Shown here: positions 10,515-20,618 of the stretch, piece after piece
How the letters are laid out: each line of letters opens with the position of its first letter
Position numbering within the stretch: the stretch's first letter is position 1
Assembly (NCBI GenBank): GCA_945889625.1
Contig: CAMDCE010000009.1
Span: forward strand, 50,506 to 114,505
Direction of reading: 5' to 3'
Source of the DNA: Asaia bogorensis
GTDB taxonomy: Bacteria > Pseudomonadota > Alphaproteobacteria > Reyranellales > Reyranellaceae
DNA length: 64,000 bases
The notes under the pieces: generated by a model
Database searches by the model: none
Seen by the model: only the letters and a program-made list of their open reading frames with translations
What the model was told of the DNA's origin: nothing
Program-made: the position numbers and the translations under genes

Positions 10515-11765
10515 ATGTTCACCCTCGATCCCACCGTCCTGGGCTTCGCCGTCGCCTTGGGAGTCGGGCTGCTGATCGGCATCGACCGCGAGCGGACCAA
10601 GGGCGATGGACCGACGCGCGGTGCCGCCGGCATCCGGACCTTCGCCATCGCCGCGCTGGCGGGCGCCGTGGCGCTCGAGCTGGGCGGCGAGACGCTGCTG
10701 GCGGTGGCGGCGGGCGGGGTTATCGTTCTGTCGGCGATCTCCTATTGGCGGGCGGCGGCCGGCGATCCGGGCCTCACTACCGAAGTGGCATTGATCGTGA
10801 CGACACTGCTCGGCGGGCTGGCGATTCGCCAGCCGGCGCTGGCGGCAGGCGCCGGCGTGGTGGTGGCGGTGCTGCTGCACGCCCGTCCGATCCTGCATCG
10901 CTTCGCGCGTTCCGTGCTGACAGCGGTGGAACTGCGCGACGCCCTGATCTTCGCTGGCGCCACGCTGGTGGTGTTTCCGCTGCTGCCCGAAGACCCGCTC
11001 GATCCCTTCGGCGCGCTCAACCTCCGTATGATCTGGACAGTCGTCATCCTGGTCATGGCGGTGGGCGGTGCGGGCTATGTCGCGACGCGCCTGCTGGGCG
11101 TGCGATTCGGCCTGCCGCTGTCGGGCCTCGCCTCGGGTTTCGTGTCGAGCGCGGCCACCATCGCGGCGATGGCGGGGCGCGCTAAGGAGACACCTGCCCT
11201 GCTGCGGCCAGCAGCGGCCGCGGCGATCCTGTCGACTGTCGCCACGGTCGTGCAGTTGGCGATCCTGCTCGCCGCCACCAGCCTGCCGACGCTCAGGGCA
11301 ATGGCCTTGCCGCTCGCCGCCGCCGGCGTGGCGGCAGTGCTCTATGGCGGCGGCTTCACCCTGTGGGCGCTGCGCCAGAAGGCCGATGCCGGCAGCGAGA
11401 AGCCAGGCCGCGCCTTCAGCTTCACGACGGCGCTGATCCTGGCCGTGACGCTGGCCGTCGTCCTGGTCGCCTCGGCTGCGCTGCAGGCCTGGCTGGGCGA
11501 CACCGGCATCGTACTGGCAGCCGGCGCGGCGGGCTTCGCCGACGCCCATTCCGCCGCAGTCTCGGTCGCCTCACTGGTCAACACCAACAGACTCGAGGCC
11601 GATCACCAGGCGGTCGTGCCCATCCTGGCGGCGCTCACGACCAACACCGCCACCAAGATCGTCCTCGCCTTCGCCGGCGGCAGCCGCGCCTTTGCCTTCT
11701 CTGTGGTGCCCGGTCTCCTCCTGGTGGCAGGCGCCGCCTGGGCCGGCGCTGCCGTCTGGAGCTAG
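10515..11765 (+). CDS. MgtC/SapB family protein with C-terminal DUF4010-like region
   Basis: 416 aa; ALGVGLLIGIDRERTKGDGPTRGAAGIRTFAIAALAGAVA is the MgtC/SapB N-terminus; many TM segments. Confidence 0.88.
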   Translation: MFTLDPTVLGFAVALGVGLLIGIDRERTKGDGPTRGAAGIRTFAIAALAGAVALELGGETLLAVAAGGVIVLSAISYWRAAAGDPGLTTEVALIVTTLLGGLAIRQPALAAGAGVVVAVLLHARPILHRFARSVLTAVELRDALIFAGATLVVFPLLPEDPLDPFGALNLRMIWTVVILVMAVGGAGYVATRLLGVRFGLPLSGLASGFVSSAATIAAMAGRAKETPALLRPAAAAAILSTVATVVQLAILLAATSLPTLRAMALPLAAAGVAAVLYGGGFTLWALRQKADAGSEKPGRAFSFTTALILAVTLAVVLVASAALQAWLGDTGIVLAAGAAGFADAHSAAVSVASLVNTNRLEADHQAVVPILAALTTNTATKIVLAFAGGSRAFAFSVVPGLLLVAGAAWAGAAVWS

Positions 11766-12529
11766 GACCGGCCGCCGTCGACGGTGAAGTTCTGCGCCGT
11801 CACCAGGCGGCTGTCGTCAGCGGCGAGCCACAGTACCATGCGGGCAATGTCGGGCGGATAAAGCTTCTCCTTGAGGCATTGCGCTGCCATCTGCGCGGCC
11901 TCGGCCTCCGGCGTCAGCCAGAGATCGATCTGGCGCTGGGTCATGATCCAGCCCGGCGTGACGGCGTTGAGGCGGATCCTGTCGCCACCGAGGTCGCGGG
12001 CGAGGCCGCGCGTCATGCCGACCACCGCGGCCTTGGCCGCCTGGTAGACCGACAGGTTGGGTGTCATGACGTGGTAGCTCACGGAGCTGAAATTGACGAT
12101 CGAGCCGCCGCCCGCCGCCTTCATGCCCGGCACCACCGACTGGATGGCAAAATACTGGTGGCGCAAATTGACCGCCATGCGCTCGTCCCAAAACTCCTGC
12201 GTCACCTCGCCGAGCTTGTGGCGATCGTCGCGCGCGGCGCTGTTTACCAGCACTGTAATGGCGCCGAGCCGCGCGGCGGTCTCGGTGAGCACCGCCTGAT
12301 AGGCCTTGATGTCACGCACGTCGCATTTTCGGTAGAGCGGCGCGGGATGGCCCGAGGCGGCGATCTTTTTCACCAGCGCCGTGGAAGCTGCATCGTCAAT
12401 GTCGACGAATCCGACTTTCGAACCTTGTTCGGCAAAATGCTCGACGATCGAAGCGCCGATGCCGGAGCCGCCGCCGGAGACGAAGACGGTGCGGTCGCGC
12501 AGGCTGGGATAGGAGGCGAAGGGCGGCAT
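11762..12529 (-). CDS. SDR family oxidoreductase
   Basis: 255 aa; VFVSGGGSGIGASIVEHFAEQG, LVNSAARDD, YQAAKAAVVGMTRGLARDLG. Confidence 0.93.
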   Translation of the reverse strand: MPPFASYPSLRDRTVFVSGGGSGIGASIVEHFAEQGSKVGFVDIDDAASTALVKKIAASGHPAPLYRKCDVRDIKAYQAVLTETAARLGAITVLVNSAARDDRHKLGEVTQEFWDERMAVNLRHQYFAIQSVVPGMKAAGGGSIVNFSSVSYHVMTPNLSVYQAAKAAVVGMTRGLARDLGGDRIRLNAVTPGWIMTQRQIDLWLTPEAEAAQMAAQCLKEKLYPPDIARMVLWLAADDSRLVTAQNFTVDGGRS

Positions 12530-12535
12530 GGATCC

Positions 12536-13394
12536 TCACAGGTCTGAGAGTCGAAAGGCGATCTCGCCGGCCAGGGTGGCGCCGGCGGCGAGACGGGTGG
12601 CGGCGATGCCGCCGTTGGCATGACTCACCGGCTCGACACAGAAGATTAGGACGGTCCGGTGGAATAAAGACGACAAGATGGCGAAACGCTTCGCTCGCCT
12701 CGAGGTCGAGACGCAGCTTCCGGCGCGGCCAGACGATCGTGGCGCGACCGTCCCAGCCGTCGAAACAATTGTCGAGAGCGACGTCGGCAACGGGGCGTGA
12801 CGCGGCGAAATCCCATTTTCGCGGCACGGCGATGCGCTCGGTCGGCAGGACTTCGGCATCGGCCAGCCAGACCTGCCGGGTGCGGCAGGCGAGTTCGGTG
12901 TCGGGCTCGCGTACGAAAAACGGGTGCAGCCCGAGACCGGCGGGGACGGCCCGCTGCTCCAGATTCTCGATGCCCATGCCGACACCGAGCGCGTCGCCGT
13001 CGAGGCGGTACGATTGGCGGGCGCGATAGCGGAACGGCCAGCCCTTCCGCCCGTCGTGCTCATAAACCAGTTCGGCCGATCGCGCGTCGCGGCGCACGAC
13101 ACGCCACGAACGCGACCAGCCATCGCCATGCATGGGATGGCGCTGCCCCGGCCAGTTGGGCTCAAGCAAGATCTGCTGGCCCTCGAAGACCAGGCGGCCG
13201 TTGGCGATCCGGTTGGAGAAAGGCACCAAAGGATAACAGGCCGTATCGTTGCCCCGACCGGTGGCCAGCGCCTCGCCAGAGGCCGGGCGCAGCACGTCGA
13301 GTGAATTGTCGACGTTGAAGCGCGCGATCGATCCACCGGCCTGCGGGGCGAGATCGACGGCGAGCCGACCGGCGCGCAACGATAGGAGCGTCAT
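12536..13394 (-). pseudogene. Aldose 1-epimerase family protein, disrupted by a single frameshift
   Basis: N-terminal frame MTLLSLRAGRLAVDLAPQAGGSIARF...GLHPFFV...HLVVFIPPDRPN; the conserved C-terminus FCVEPVSHANGGIAATRLAAGATLAGEIAFRLSDL* lies in a different frame; shift at about 12640-12665. Confidence 0.75.
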
Positions 13395-13520
13395 GGGCTC
13401 GCCTCTACCCGCATCCGGACGCCTAATCCACCATGGCCTGCTTTTTGCTGGGTCGCGCTTACATCCGACGATGTTGTGGTGATAGGTTTGGTCATTCACT
13501 TGGGCAAAGGGGGCCATGAC

Positions 13521-14879
13521 ATGAGTGACGACCTCATCGGCAAATGGGAATTGAGCAGGCGCCGTGTTCTTGCAGCCGCTGGCGGGCTGGGCCTGGCGGG
13601 ACTGTCGGGCGCGGCCTTCGGGCAATCGAGCGGGCCGTGGAGCGTGGCACCCAAGAGCAAGGTCGACCGCCTCAATTTCGTGGTCTGGACCTACGGCGAC
13701 ATCTACACGAAAATCTCAAAGCAGTTCGAGGCCGACTGGGGCATCAAGGTCGACGGGACGATCTCCGCCTTCAACGACCATCCGACCAAGCTCGCGACCA
13801 TGTTCGCCGCCGGCGAGAAGATCGACGTGTCGCAATCCTCGCCGTTCTCGTTCCCCAATTTCGTCAACCAGGGCCTGGCCGAACCGATCGACGACCTGCC
13901 GGGTGCCGCCGACTACATCAAGGATTTCACGCCCTTCACCAAGCAGGTCGCCACGATCAAGGGCAAGACCTGGGGCCTGCCCTACTTCTCGACGGTGTGG
14001 GTGTGGAACTACTACTCCGACATGATGGAGAAGCTGAAGATCGACAAGCCGTTCGCCACCTACGAGGAATTCATCGAGCACTGCCTCAAGGCAAAGAAGG
14101 ACGGCGTGTCGCGCTATCCCGTCCTGTGGGTCGCCGGCGTCGGCCTCGAGCAGTTGCCGGGCACCTGGTACCAGATGACCTGGAACCGAGGCGGCATGTT
14201 CTTCGACAAGCAGGGCAACCACATGCTGGGCGCCGGCTCGGTCGCGCGCGAGACACTGAAATTCTGGGCCAACACCTTCGAGAAGGGCCTCGACATCGCC
14301 GATCCTGAATCGCTGAAGGTGCAGTTCACCGGATCGGCCAAGGCGTTCGGGGCAGGCAAGAATCTCTACCGCGGTCCCAACCATCACTACGGCCTCAACG
14401 TCGCCAACGACCCAGCGCAGTCGCCGATGGCCGGCAAGATCAAGGTCCATGGCTCGCCGGGCGACGGCAAGACGATGGGCGTCACCCATGTCTACTTCCT
14501 GTCGTCGGCCAACCGCGACAAGGAATGGGCGTGGAAACTGCTGCAGTATCTCGGCGGCAAGACCAAGGACGGAAACTACACGCAGGCCATTGGCCTGGCC
14601 AAGGATGCCATGCTGGGCTCCGGCTACACCTCGGTGATGAACAGCGATGCGGTGAAGCTGGGTTGGGCGCCGTGGGGCGACGTCCCCGCCATTCTCAAGA
14701 TCTGGGACAAGGCGGCCTATATCGGCGAGGTCTGCTCGTCGGTCTATCAACCCTGGCATTTCCCGTGGACCGACCAGCTCAACATCGAGGTCCAGAAGTG
14801 CCTGACCGGCCAGATCACGGCCGACCAGTGCTGCGACAACCTGATCAAGGGCATCGCCGACGCCAAGCGCAAGGTCTGA
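13521..14879 (+). CDS. ABC transporter substrate-binding protein (family 1-like, Tat-type signal)
   Basis: 452 aa; SRRRVLAAAGGLGLAGLSGAAFG Tat-like leader; ends just before two MalF/MalG-type permeases. Confidence 0.85.
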   Translation: MSDDLIGKWELSRRRVLAAAGGLGLAGLSGAAFGQSSGPWSVAPKSKVDRLNFVVWTYGDIYTKISKQFEADWGIKVDGTISAFNDHPTKLATMFAAGEKIDVSQSSPFSFPNFVNQGLAEPIDDLPGAADYIKDFTPFTKQVATIKGKTWGLPYFSTVWVWNYYSDMMEKLKIDKPFATYEEFIEHCLKAKKDGVSRYPVLWVAGVGLEQLPGTWYQMTWNRGGMFFDKQGNHMLGAGSVARETLKFWANTFEKGLDIADPESLKVQFTGSAKAFGAGKNLYRGPNHHYGLNVANDPAQSPMAGKIKVHGSPGDGKTMGVTHVYFLSSANRDKEWAWKLLQYLGGKTKDGNYTQAIGLAKDAMLGSGYTSVMNSDAVKLGWAPWGDVPAILKIWDKAAYIGEVCSSVYQPWHFPWTDQLNIEVQKCLTGQITADQCCDNLIKGIADAKRKV

Positions 14880-14889
14880 CGCTCGCGCG

Positions 14890-15834
14890 ATGAGTGCTAC
14901 GCCGGCTACGCTCGAGGGGGTGCCTCGCCGCCCCTGGTACCGGCGCGAAATGTCGGCCGGCAGCTTCGCGTTCTTCATGAACGTGCCGACGCTGCTGTGC
15001 CTTAGCCTGGTGCTGGCCTATCCGATCGCCTACGCCGCCTACCTGTCGGTGCATAAGGTCGGCCTGGCCCAGCTCCGCCGCGGCGAGTTTCCATTCAACG
15101 GCTGGGAGAACTACGAGCGCGTGCTCGAGGATCCGCTGTTCTGGGTCGCGCTGAAGAACACGCTGATCTTCACCGCCGTTACGGTGAGCAGCGAAATCAT
15201 CCTGGCCGTGCTGATCGCGCTCCTGATCAACCAGTCCGGCATCTGGACATCGAAGATCACCCGCTTCCTGATCCTGCTGCCCTATGCCATTCCGCCGATC
15301 TGCAACGGCCTGATCTGGTCGTTCCTCTACAGCTTCCAGTTCGGCTTCCTGAACAGGATCCTGTTCACCGCCGGCCTGATCGACGATCCGATCAATTGGG
15401 CGGGCAATCCCAACACCGCCCTCTATGCCGTCACCGTGCCCTATATCTGGCGCACCCTGCCTTTTGCCATCATCCTGGTGCACGCGGCTCTCCAGGGCAT
15501 CCCGCGCGAACTCTACGAGCAGGCCGCCATCGACGGCGCCAACGCCTGGCAGCGCTTCCGGCGGATCACCCTGCCGATGCTCCAGCAGATCATCGCGATC
15601 ATCCTGATCCTGCGCACCGCCTTCGCCTTTGCCGTGTTCGAGGAGATCCTGGCGATCACCCAGGGCGGGCCGGGCGACGCCACCTGGGTGGCCGCCTGGT
15701 ACAGCTACAAGATCACCTTCTCGCCGCCCAACAACTTCGGCATGGGCTCGGCCTCGGCCTATATCCTGGCCCTGATGATCGGCGCCATAGCGCTGGTCTA
15801 CATGCGCTTCGTCTATCGCCGCGTGACGCTCTGA
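14890..15834 (+). CDS. Sugar-type ABC transporter permease (MalF/UgpA-like)
   Basis: 314 aa; ELYEQAAIDGANAWQRFRRITLPML EAA motif. Confidence 0.9.
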   Translation: MSATPATLEGVPRRPWYRREMSAGSFAFFMNVPTLLCLSLVLAYPIAYAAYLSVHKVGLAQLRRGEFPFNGWENYERVLEDPLFWVALKNTLIFTAVTVSSEIILAVLIALLINQSGIWTSKITRFLILLPYAIPPICNGLIWSFLYSFQFGFLNRILFTAGLIDDPINWAGNPNTALYAVTVPYIWRTLPFAIILVHAALQGIPRELYEQAAIDGANAWQRFRRITLPMLQQIIAIILILRTAFAFAVFEEILAITQGGPGDATWVAAWYSYKITFSPPNNFGMGSASAYILALMIGAIALVYMRFVYRRVTL

Positions 15835-16721
15835 TGTTCAAGACCACGCCCACGATCAAGCTCATGCTGCACGTCGCCAACCTGATGGTGATCGTCTTCA
15901 TCCTGCTGCCGCTCGCGGCGGTGTTCATCGGCAGCATCCAGTCGGAGAAGGCCCTGCAGGCCGACACCCGCCGCCTGTTGCCGCTCGAGTTCACATTGGA
16001 CAATTTCACCATCATTCTCAGCAAGGGCCAGCAGAGGGGCCGGATTTTCGAGCAGGCCACCTATCTGCCCGACAACATCAAGAGTTTCTATGCCGCCTTC
16101 GTGAATTCGGCGGTGGTGGCGAGTTCGGTCACGTTCCTGACGCTGCTGTTCGGCTCGCTGTCGGCCTACACCATTGCCCGCCAGCGCTTCCGCTGGACGC
16201 TGTTCCTGCTGCAGGCCAACATCGTCGCCCGCTTCGTGCCGGTGATCGTGCTGATGATCCCGCTCTACGTGGTCATGCGCTCGTTCGGCCAGCTCAACTC
16301 GCTGAGCGGCGTCATCATCGCGGAGACGGGCTTCCTGCTGCCCTACGCGATCCTGATCCTAGCGCCCTATTTCGACACCATCCCAGCCGAGCTCGAGGAG
16401 GCCGCACGCATCGACGGCTGCACGCGGTTCGGCGCCTTCGTGCATATCGTCCTGCCGCTGGCCACGCCGGCGCTGGCGGCGTGCGGCGTCATCATGTTCA
16501 TTATCTCCTGGCATGAACTGCTGATCCCGCTGATCCTGAACGCGCGGCCCGACTTCATGACCCTGCCCGTGGTGATCGCCAGCCTGGTCGGCGATGTCTT
16601 CGTGTTCTTCAACCTGATGATGGCGATCTGCCTGCTGGCGCTGGCACCCACCGTGGTCCTTGTAGCGCTCCTGCAGAAGTACATCGTCGAGGGCCTGTCG
16701 GCCGGGGCCGTCAAGGGCTGA
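15834..16721 (+). CDS. Sugar-type ABC transporter permease (MalG/UgpE-like)
   Basis: 295 aa from ATG 15834 overlapping the previous stop; ELEEAARIDGCTRFGAFVHIVLPLATPAL EAA motif. Confidence 0.9.
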   Translation: MFKTTPTIKLMLHVANLMVIVFILLPLAAVFIGSIQSEKALQADTRRLLPLEFTLDNFTIILSKGQQRGRIFEQATYLPDNIKSFYAAFVNSAVVASSVTFLTLLFGSLSAYTIARQRFRWTLFLLQANIVARFVPVIVLMIPLYVVMRSFGQLNSLSGVIIAETGFLLPYAILILAPYFDTIPAELEEAARIDGCTRFGAFVHIVLPLATPALAACGVIMFIISWHELLIPLILNARPDFMTLPVVIASLVGDVFVFFNLMMAICLLALAPTVVLVALLQKYIVEGLSAGAVKG

Positions 16722-16820
16722 GGCTGTCCGCACAGCGGCAAAGCCCAATGGCCTCCCGGGAGCCGGACCGCCTATGATCCGGGCCGTCTTCAATCCAGGC
16801 AAACGAGGGGGAAGCGCGAG

Positions 16821-17603
16821 ATGGTCAATATGCTGAAGCGGCGCCTGCAGGCGGGCAAAGCCTGCGTCAATGCCTGGCTCGCCATCCCCAGTGGCTTCTC
16901 CGCCGAGGTCATGGCGCAGTGCGGCTGGGACAGCGTCACCGTCGACATGCAGCACGGCGTGCAGGACTATCACTCGATGGTCGCCTGCTTCCAGGCGATG
17001 GACAAGCATCCGATCACGCCGCTGGTGCGCGTGCCATGGAACGAGCCCGGCATCGTCGGCAAGGTCCTCGATGGCGGCGCGTGGGGCGTGATCTGCCCGA
17101 TGGTCAACAACGCCGCCGAGGCCAAGGCCCTGGTCTCCTATTCGCTCTATCCGCCCAAGGGCAAGCGCTCCAACGGCCCGATCCGCGCCGGCGCCTACGG
17201 CGACGCGACACCCTACCAGGCGACGGCCAACGACGAAGTGCTGATCATCCCGATGATCGAGACCCAGGAAGCGATCGACAATATCGACGCCATCCTCGAC
17301 GTACCCGGCATCAGCGGCATTTATGTCGGTCCATCCGACCTCGGCCTGTCGCTCGGCCTGGTGCCCAAGCTCGACCGCGACGAGCCGCAAGTGCTCAAGA
17401 TCTATGACAAGCTGGTGACCGCCTGCAAGAAGCGTAACCAGTTCGCCGGCATCCACAACGGCACGCCGAGCTACGCCGCGAAGGCGTTCGCGATGGGTTT
17501 TCAGCTCTGCACCATCGCCAACGACTCCGGCCTGATGGCGATGGCCGCCAGGGGCGCCGTCAACACCTTCCGCAAGGAAGCCGGCGCCCTCGCCGACAAA
17601 TAA
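16821..17603 (+). CDS. HpcH/HpaI aldolase/citrate lyase family protein
   Basis: 260 aa; CGWDSVTVDMQHGVQDY, PMIETQEAIDNIDAILDVPGISGIYVGPSDL. Confidence 0.92.
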   Translation: MVNMLKRRLQAGKACVNAWLAIPSGFSAEVMAQCGWDSVTVDMQHGVQDYHSMVACFQAMDKHPITPLVRVPWNEPGIVGKVLDGGAWGVICPMVNNAAEAKALVSYSLYPPKGKRSNGPIRAGAYGDATPYQATANDEVLIIPMIETQEAIDNIDAILDVPGISGIYVGPSDLGLSLGLVPKLDRDEPQVLKIYDKLVTACKKRNQFAGIHNGTPSYAAKAFAMGFQLCTIANDSGLMAMAARGAVNTFRKEAGALADK

Positions 17604-17656
17604 ACGCTGGCACGCGCTTTGCTCTTCCGCCGGCAACATAGCAGGGGGAGGAAGCC

Positions 17657-18688
17657 ATGAGCGGTCTAGGCGGTCTCAACAAGACGCCCGATGGCGTGGT
17701 CATCGGGCTGGTGCAGATTCAAAATCCCGTCGTCGTCACGCCCGAGGATCTGGCGTGGCAGACCGAGCGGATCTGCGCCCTGGTCGGCAAGGCGCGGCGC
17801 AACCTCGCGACCATGGATCTGGTGGTCTTCCCGGAATATGCCCTGCATGGCCTGTCCATGGACACCAATCCGGCGATCATGTGCCGGCTCGACGGACCCG
17901 AGGTCGAGAAGTTCCGCAGCGCCTGTATCGCCAACGACATCTGGGGCTGCTTTTCCATCATGGAATTCAACCCCCACGGCAACCCGTTCAACAGCGGACT
18001 GATCATCGACAACAAGGGCTCAATCAAGCTCTACTATCGCAAGATGCATCCCTGGGTGCCGGTCGAGCCGTGGGAACCGGGTGATCTCGGCATCCCGGTG
18101 TGCGACGGGCCGAACGGATCGAAGATCGCGCTGATCATCTGCCACGACGGCATGTTCCCCGAGATGGCGCGCGAGTCGGCCTACAAGGGCGCTAACATCA
18201 TGCTGCGCACGGCGGGCTACACCGCGCCGATCCGCCAGAGCTGGCACTTCACCAACCAGTCCAACGCCTTCTGCAACCTGATGTACACGGCAAGCGTTTG
18301 CCTGGCCGGCTCCGACGGCTCGTTCAATTCGATGGGCGAAGGCATGATCGTGAATTACGACGGCACGCCGCTCAGCACCGGTAACGGCGTTCCCGACGAG
18401 ATCATCACCGGCGAGGTGCGGCCGCGCCAATGCGATGAAGCGCGCGTGCACTGGGGCGTCGAGAACAATATCTACCAGTTCGGCCATCGCGGCTATGTCG
18501 CGGTGAAAGGCGGCGCGCGCGACTGCCCCTACAGCTACATGCACGATCTCGCGGCCGGCAAATACGCCCTGCCGTGGGAGAAGGACGTCAAGGTGACCGA
18601 CGGCACGAGTTGCGGTTTCGCAGCTCCGACGCGGACCTTCAAGCCCGTGCCAACGACGCTGCCGGCCGCTAAGCTGGCGGCGGAGTGA
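17657..18688 (+). CDS. amiF: Formamidase (nitrilase superfamily)
   Basis: 343 aa; FPEYALHGL, KLYYRKMHPWVPVEPWEPGDLGIPVCDGPNGSKIALIICHDGMFPEMARESAYKGANI; closely resembles AmiF/FmdA-type formamidases. Confidence 0.85.
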   Translation: MSGLGGLNKTPDGVVIGLVQIQNPVVVTPEDLAWQTERICALVGKARRNLATMDLVVFPEYALHGLSMDTNPAIMCRLDGPEVEKFRSACIANDIWGCFSIMEFNPHGNPFNSGLIIDNKGSIKLYYRKMHPWVPVEPWEPGDLGIPVCDGPNGSKIALIICHDGMFPEMARESAYKGANIMLRTAGYTAPIRQSWHFTNQSNAFCNLMYTASVCLAGSDGSFNSMGEGMIVNYDGTPLSTGNGVPDEIITGEVRPRQCDEARVHWGVENNIYQFGHRGYVAVKGGARDCPYSYMHDLAAGKYALPWEKDVKVTDGTSCGFAAPTRTFKPVPTTLPAAKLAAE

Positions 18689-19842
18689 TCCTACGCAACG
18701 CAACCCTTCCTGACGGCGCCCGGCACGACATCGAGCTGAAGGACGGCCGCATTGCGGCTTTCCTGCCACCGACCGCCGCAGAGCCGCGCGTCCTGGTGTT
18801 GCCGCCGCTGGTCGACGGCCACATCCATCTCGACAAGACGCTCCTGGGGCTGCCGTGGGTGCCGAACCGGTCGGCGGGCAACGCGGTTTCCGACCGCATC
18901 GAGGCCGAACGCAAGGTACGCGCCGCGCGCACGGTGTCGGAGAAGGAAACCGGCGCCAACCTCGTGAAACAGGTCGCCGCGAGCGGGACCTTGCACATGC
19001 GCAGCCATGTCGACATCGATAGCCAGCTCGGCCTCAGGTGCCTGCACGCCGTCCTCGAAGTCCGCGAGCGCTTCAAGGATCTCGTGACCATCCAGATCGT
19101 GGCCTTCCCGCAAAGCGGCATTCTGCGCTCTCCCGGCACGGCGGCACTGCTCGATGCGGCGATCGCCGAGGGCGCCGATCTTCTGGGCGGCCTCGATCCC
19201 GTGGGCATCGACGGCGACCTTGACGGCCATCTCGACGCGATTTTCGGCATCGCCGAGCGGCGCGGCGTCGGCATCGACATCCACCTGCACGACGGCGGCG
19301 AGAGCGGCCTCGCCCAACAGCTTGCCATCGCCCGGCGCACGAAAGCCGCCGGCCTCGGCGGCAAGGTCGCCATCAGCCATGCGTTTGCCCTGGGCTCCGT
19401 CCCTCTCGACACCGCCGCGCGTGCCGCCGACACCTTGGCAGCGGCCGGCGTCGCCATCATGAGTCACGGCCCCGGAGGCACCGCCGCCATGCCGCCGCTC
19501 AAGCTGCTACGCCAGCATGGTGTCGAAGTGTTCGGCGGATCCGACAACATCCGCGATGCCTGGTCGCCGTTCGGCAACGGCGACATGCTGGACCGCGCCA
19601 TGATGATCGCCTACCGCGCGGGCTTCCGGCGCGACGAGGAGCTGGCGCTCGCCTTCGACATGGTGACCGGCGCCGCCGCGCGCGTTTTGGGCATCGCGCC
19701 CTACGGGATCACCGTCGGCGGCACGGCAGATCTGGTGGTCGTGGAAGCCGGCTCGGTCGCCGAAGCCGTCGCCACCCGGCCGCGCCGCAAACTGGTGATC
19801 AAAGCGGGCAAGGTCGTCGCCCGGGACGGCGCCTTGGTCTAG
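18685..19842 (+). CDS. Amidohydrolase family protein, cytosine-deaminase-like
   Basis: 385 aa; PPLVDGHIHLDKTLLGLPWVPN, HVDIDSQLGLRCLHAVLEVRERF, GGSDNIRDAWSPFGNGDML; GTG start overlapping the formamidase stop. Confidence 0.85.
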   Translation: MILRNATLPDGARHDIELKDGRIAAFLPPTAAEPRVLVLPPLVDGHIHLDKTLLGLPWVPNRSAGNAVSDRIEAERKVRAARTVSEKETGANLVKQVAASGTLHMRSHVDIDSQLGLRCLHAVLEVRERFKDLVTIQIVAFPQSGILRSPGTAALLDAAIAEGADLLGGLDPVGIDGDLDGHLDAIFGIAERRGVGIDIHLHDGGESGLAQQLAIARRTKAAGLGGKVAISHAFALGSVPLDTAARAADTLAAAGVAIMSHGPGGTAAMPPLKLLRQHGVEVFGGSDNIRDAWSPFGNGDMLDRAMMIAYRAGFRRDEELALAFDMVTGAAARVLGIAPYGITVGGTADLVVVEAGSVAEAVATRPRRKLVIKAGKVVARDGALV

Positions 19843-20618
19843 CCCACGATCTCGCCGCGGAACGCCCAGCGGGTCATGCGCTTTTCGACCGTGGCGCAGA
19901 CGGCGTACATCGCCACGCCCATGATGGCGATGGCGAACAGGCCGGCGAAGGTCGTCGGTGCGTCGTTGCGCGCGCTGGCCGACAACATGAGGAAGCCGAT
20001 GCCGTTGTTGCCGCCCACCGTCTCGGAGATCACCGAGCCGATGAAGGCGAGCGTGATCGCGACTTTCAGACTGGCAAAGAGGTAGGGCATGGCGCGCGGT
20101 ATGCCGACCTTGGTCAGGATCTCCAGGCGCGTGGCGCCGAGGCTACGCAGCACGTCGCGCATCTCCGGCTCGATGGTGGCAAGACCAGTCGCCACGTTGA
20201 CCACGATGGGGAAGAAACTGATGACGAAGGCGGTGATGACGGCCGGCAGCGAACCGACGCCCACCCAGATCATCAGGATCGGCACGATCGCCACCTTGGG
20301 AATGGCGTTGAAGGCGATCAGGAGCGGATAGAGGCCGGAGTAGACGAACGGCGAGGCACCGATCGCCAGCCCGAGCAGCAGGCCACCGGCAATCGCCAGC
20401 AGGAAGCCGATCGTGGTCGTCCACAACGTGTCCCAGCAGTAAGCCATCAACACGTCGAAGCGTTGAACGAAGACAGTGAAGATCTTGGTCGGCTTCGGCA
20501 GGATGATTTCCGGCACATCGAAGACAATGCAGCAGATCTCCCACACGACAAGCAGCGCCGCCATGACCAGCCACGGCATGGCCAACCGCAGCGCCTCGCG
20601 TCGCATGGCGGTGTCCAT
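19839..20618 (-). CDS. ABC transporter permease (SsuC/ThiX-like)
   Basis: 259 aa from ATG 20618; EPEMRDVLRSLGATRLEILTKVGIPRAMPYLFASLKVA. Confidence 0.9.
   Translation of the reverse strand: MDTAMRREALRLAMPWLVMAALLVVWEICCIVFDVPEIILPKPTKIFTVFVQRFDVLMAYCWDTLWTTTIGFLLAIAGGLLLGLAIGASPFVYSGLYPLLIAFNAIPKVAIVPILMIWVGVGSLPAVITAFVISFFPIVVNVATGLATIEPEMRDVLRSLGATRLEILTKVGIPRAMPYLFASLKVAITLAFIGSVISETVGGNNGIGFLMLSASARNDAPTTFAGLFAIAIMGVAMYAVCATVEKRMTRWAFRGEIVG

Noticed and set aside
12396-13625. 409-aa minus ORF as a single intact protein
   Set aside because: Only the 13394-12650 part matches aldose 1-epimerase; the ends are out-of-frame readings of neighbours, and the true C-terminus is in another frame
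13716-14978. 420-aa minus-strand ORF
   Set aside because: Antisense to the ABC binding protein; shadow frame
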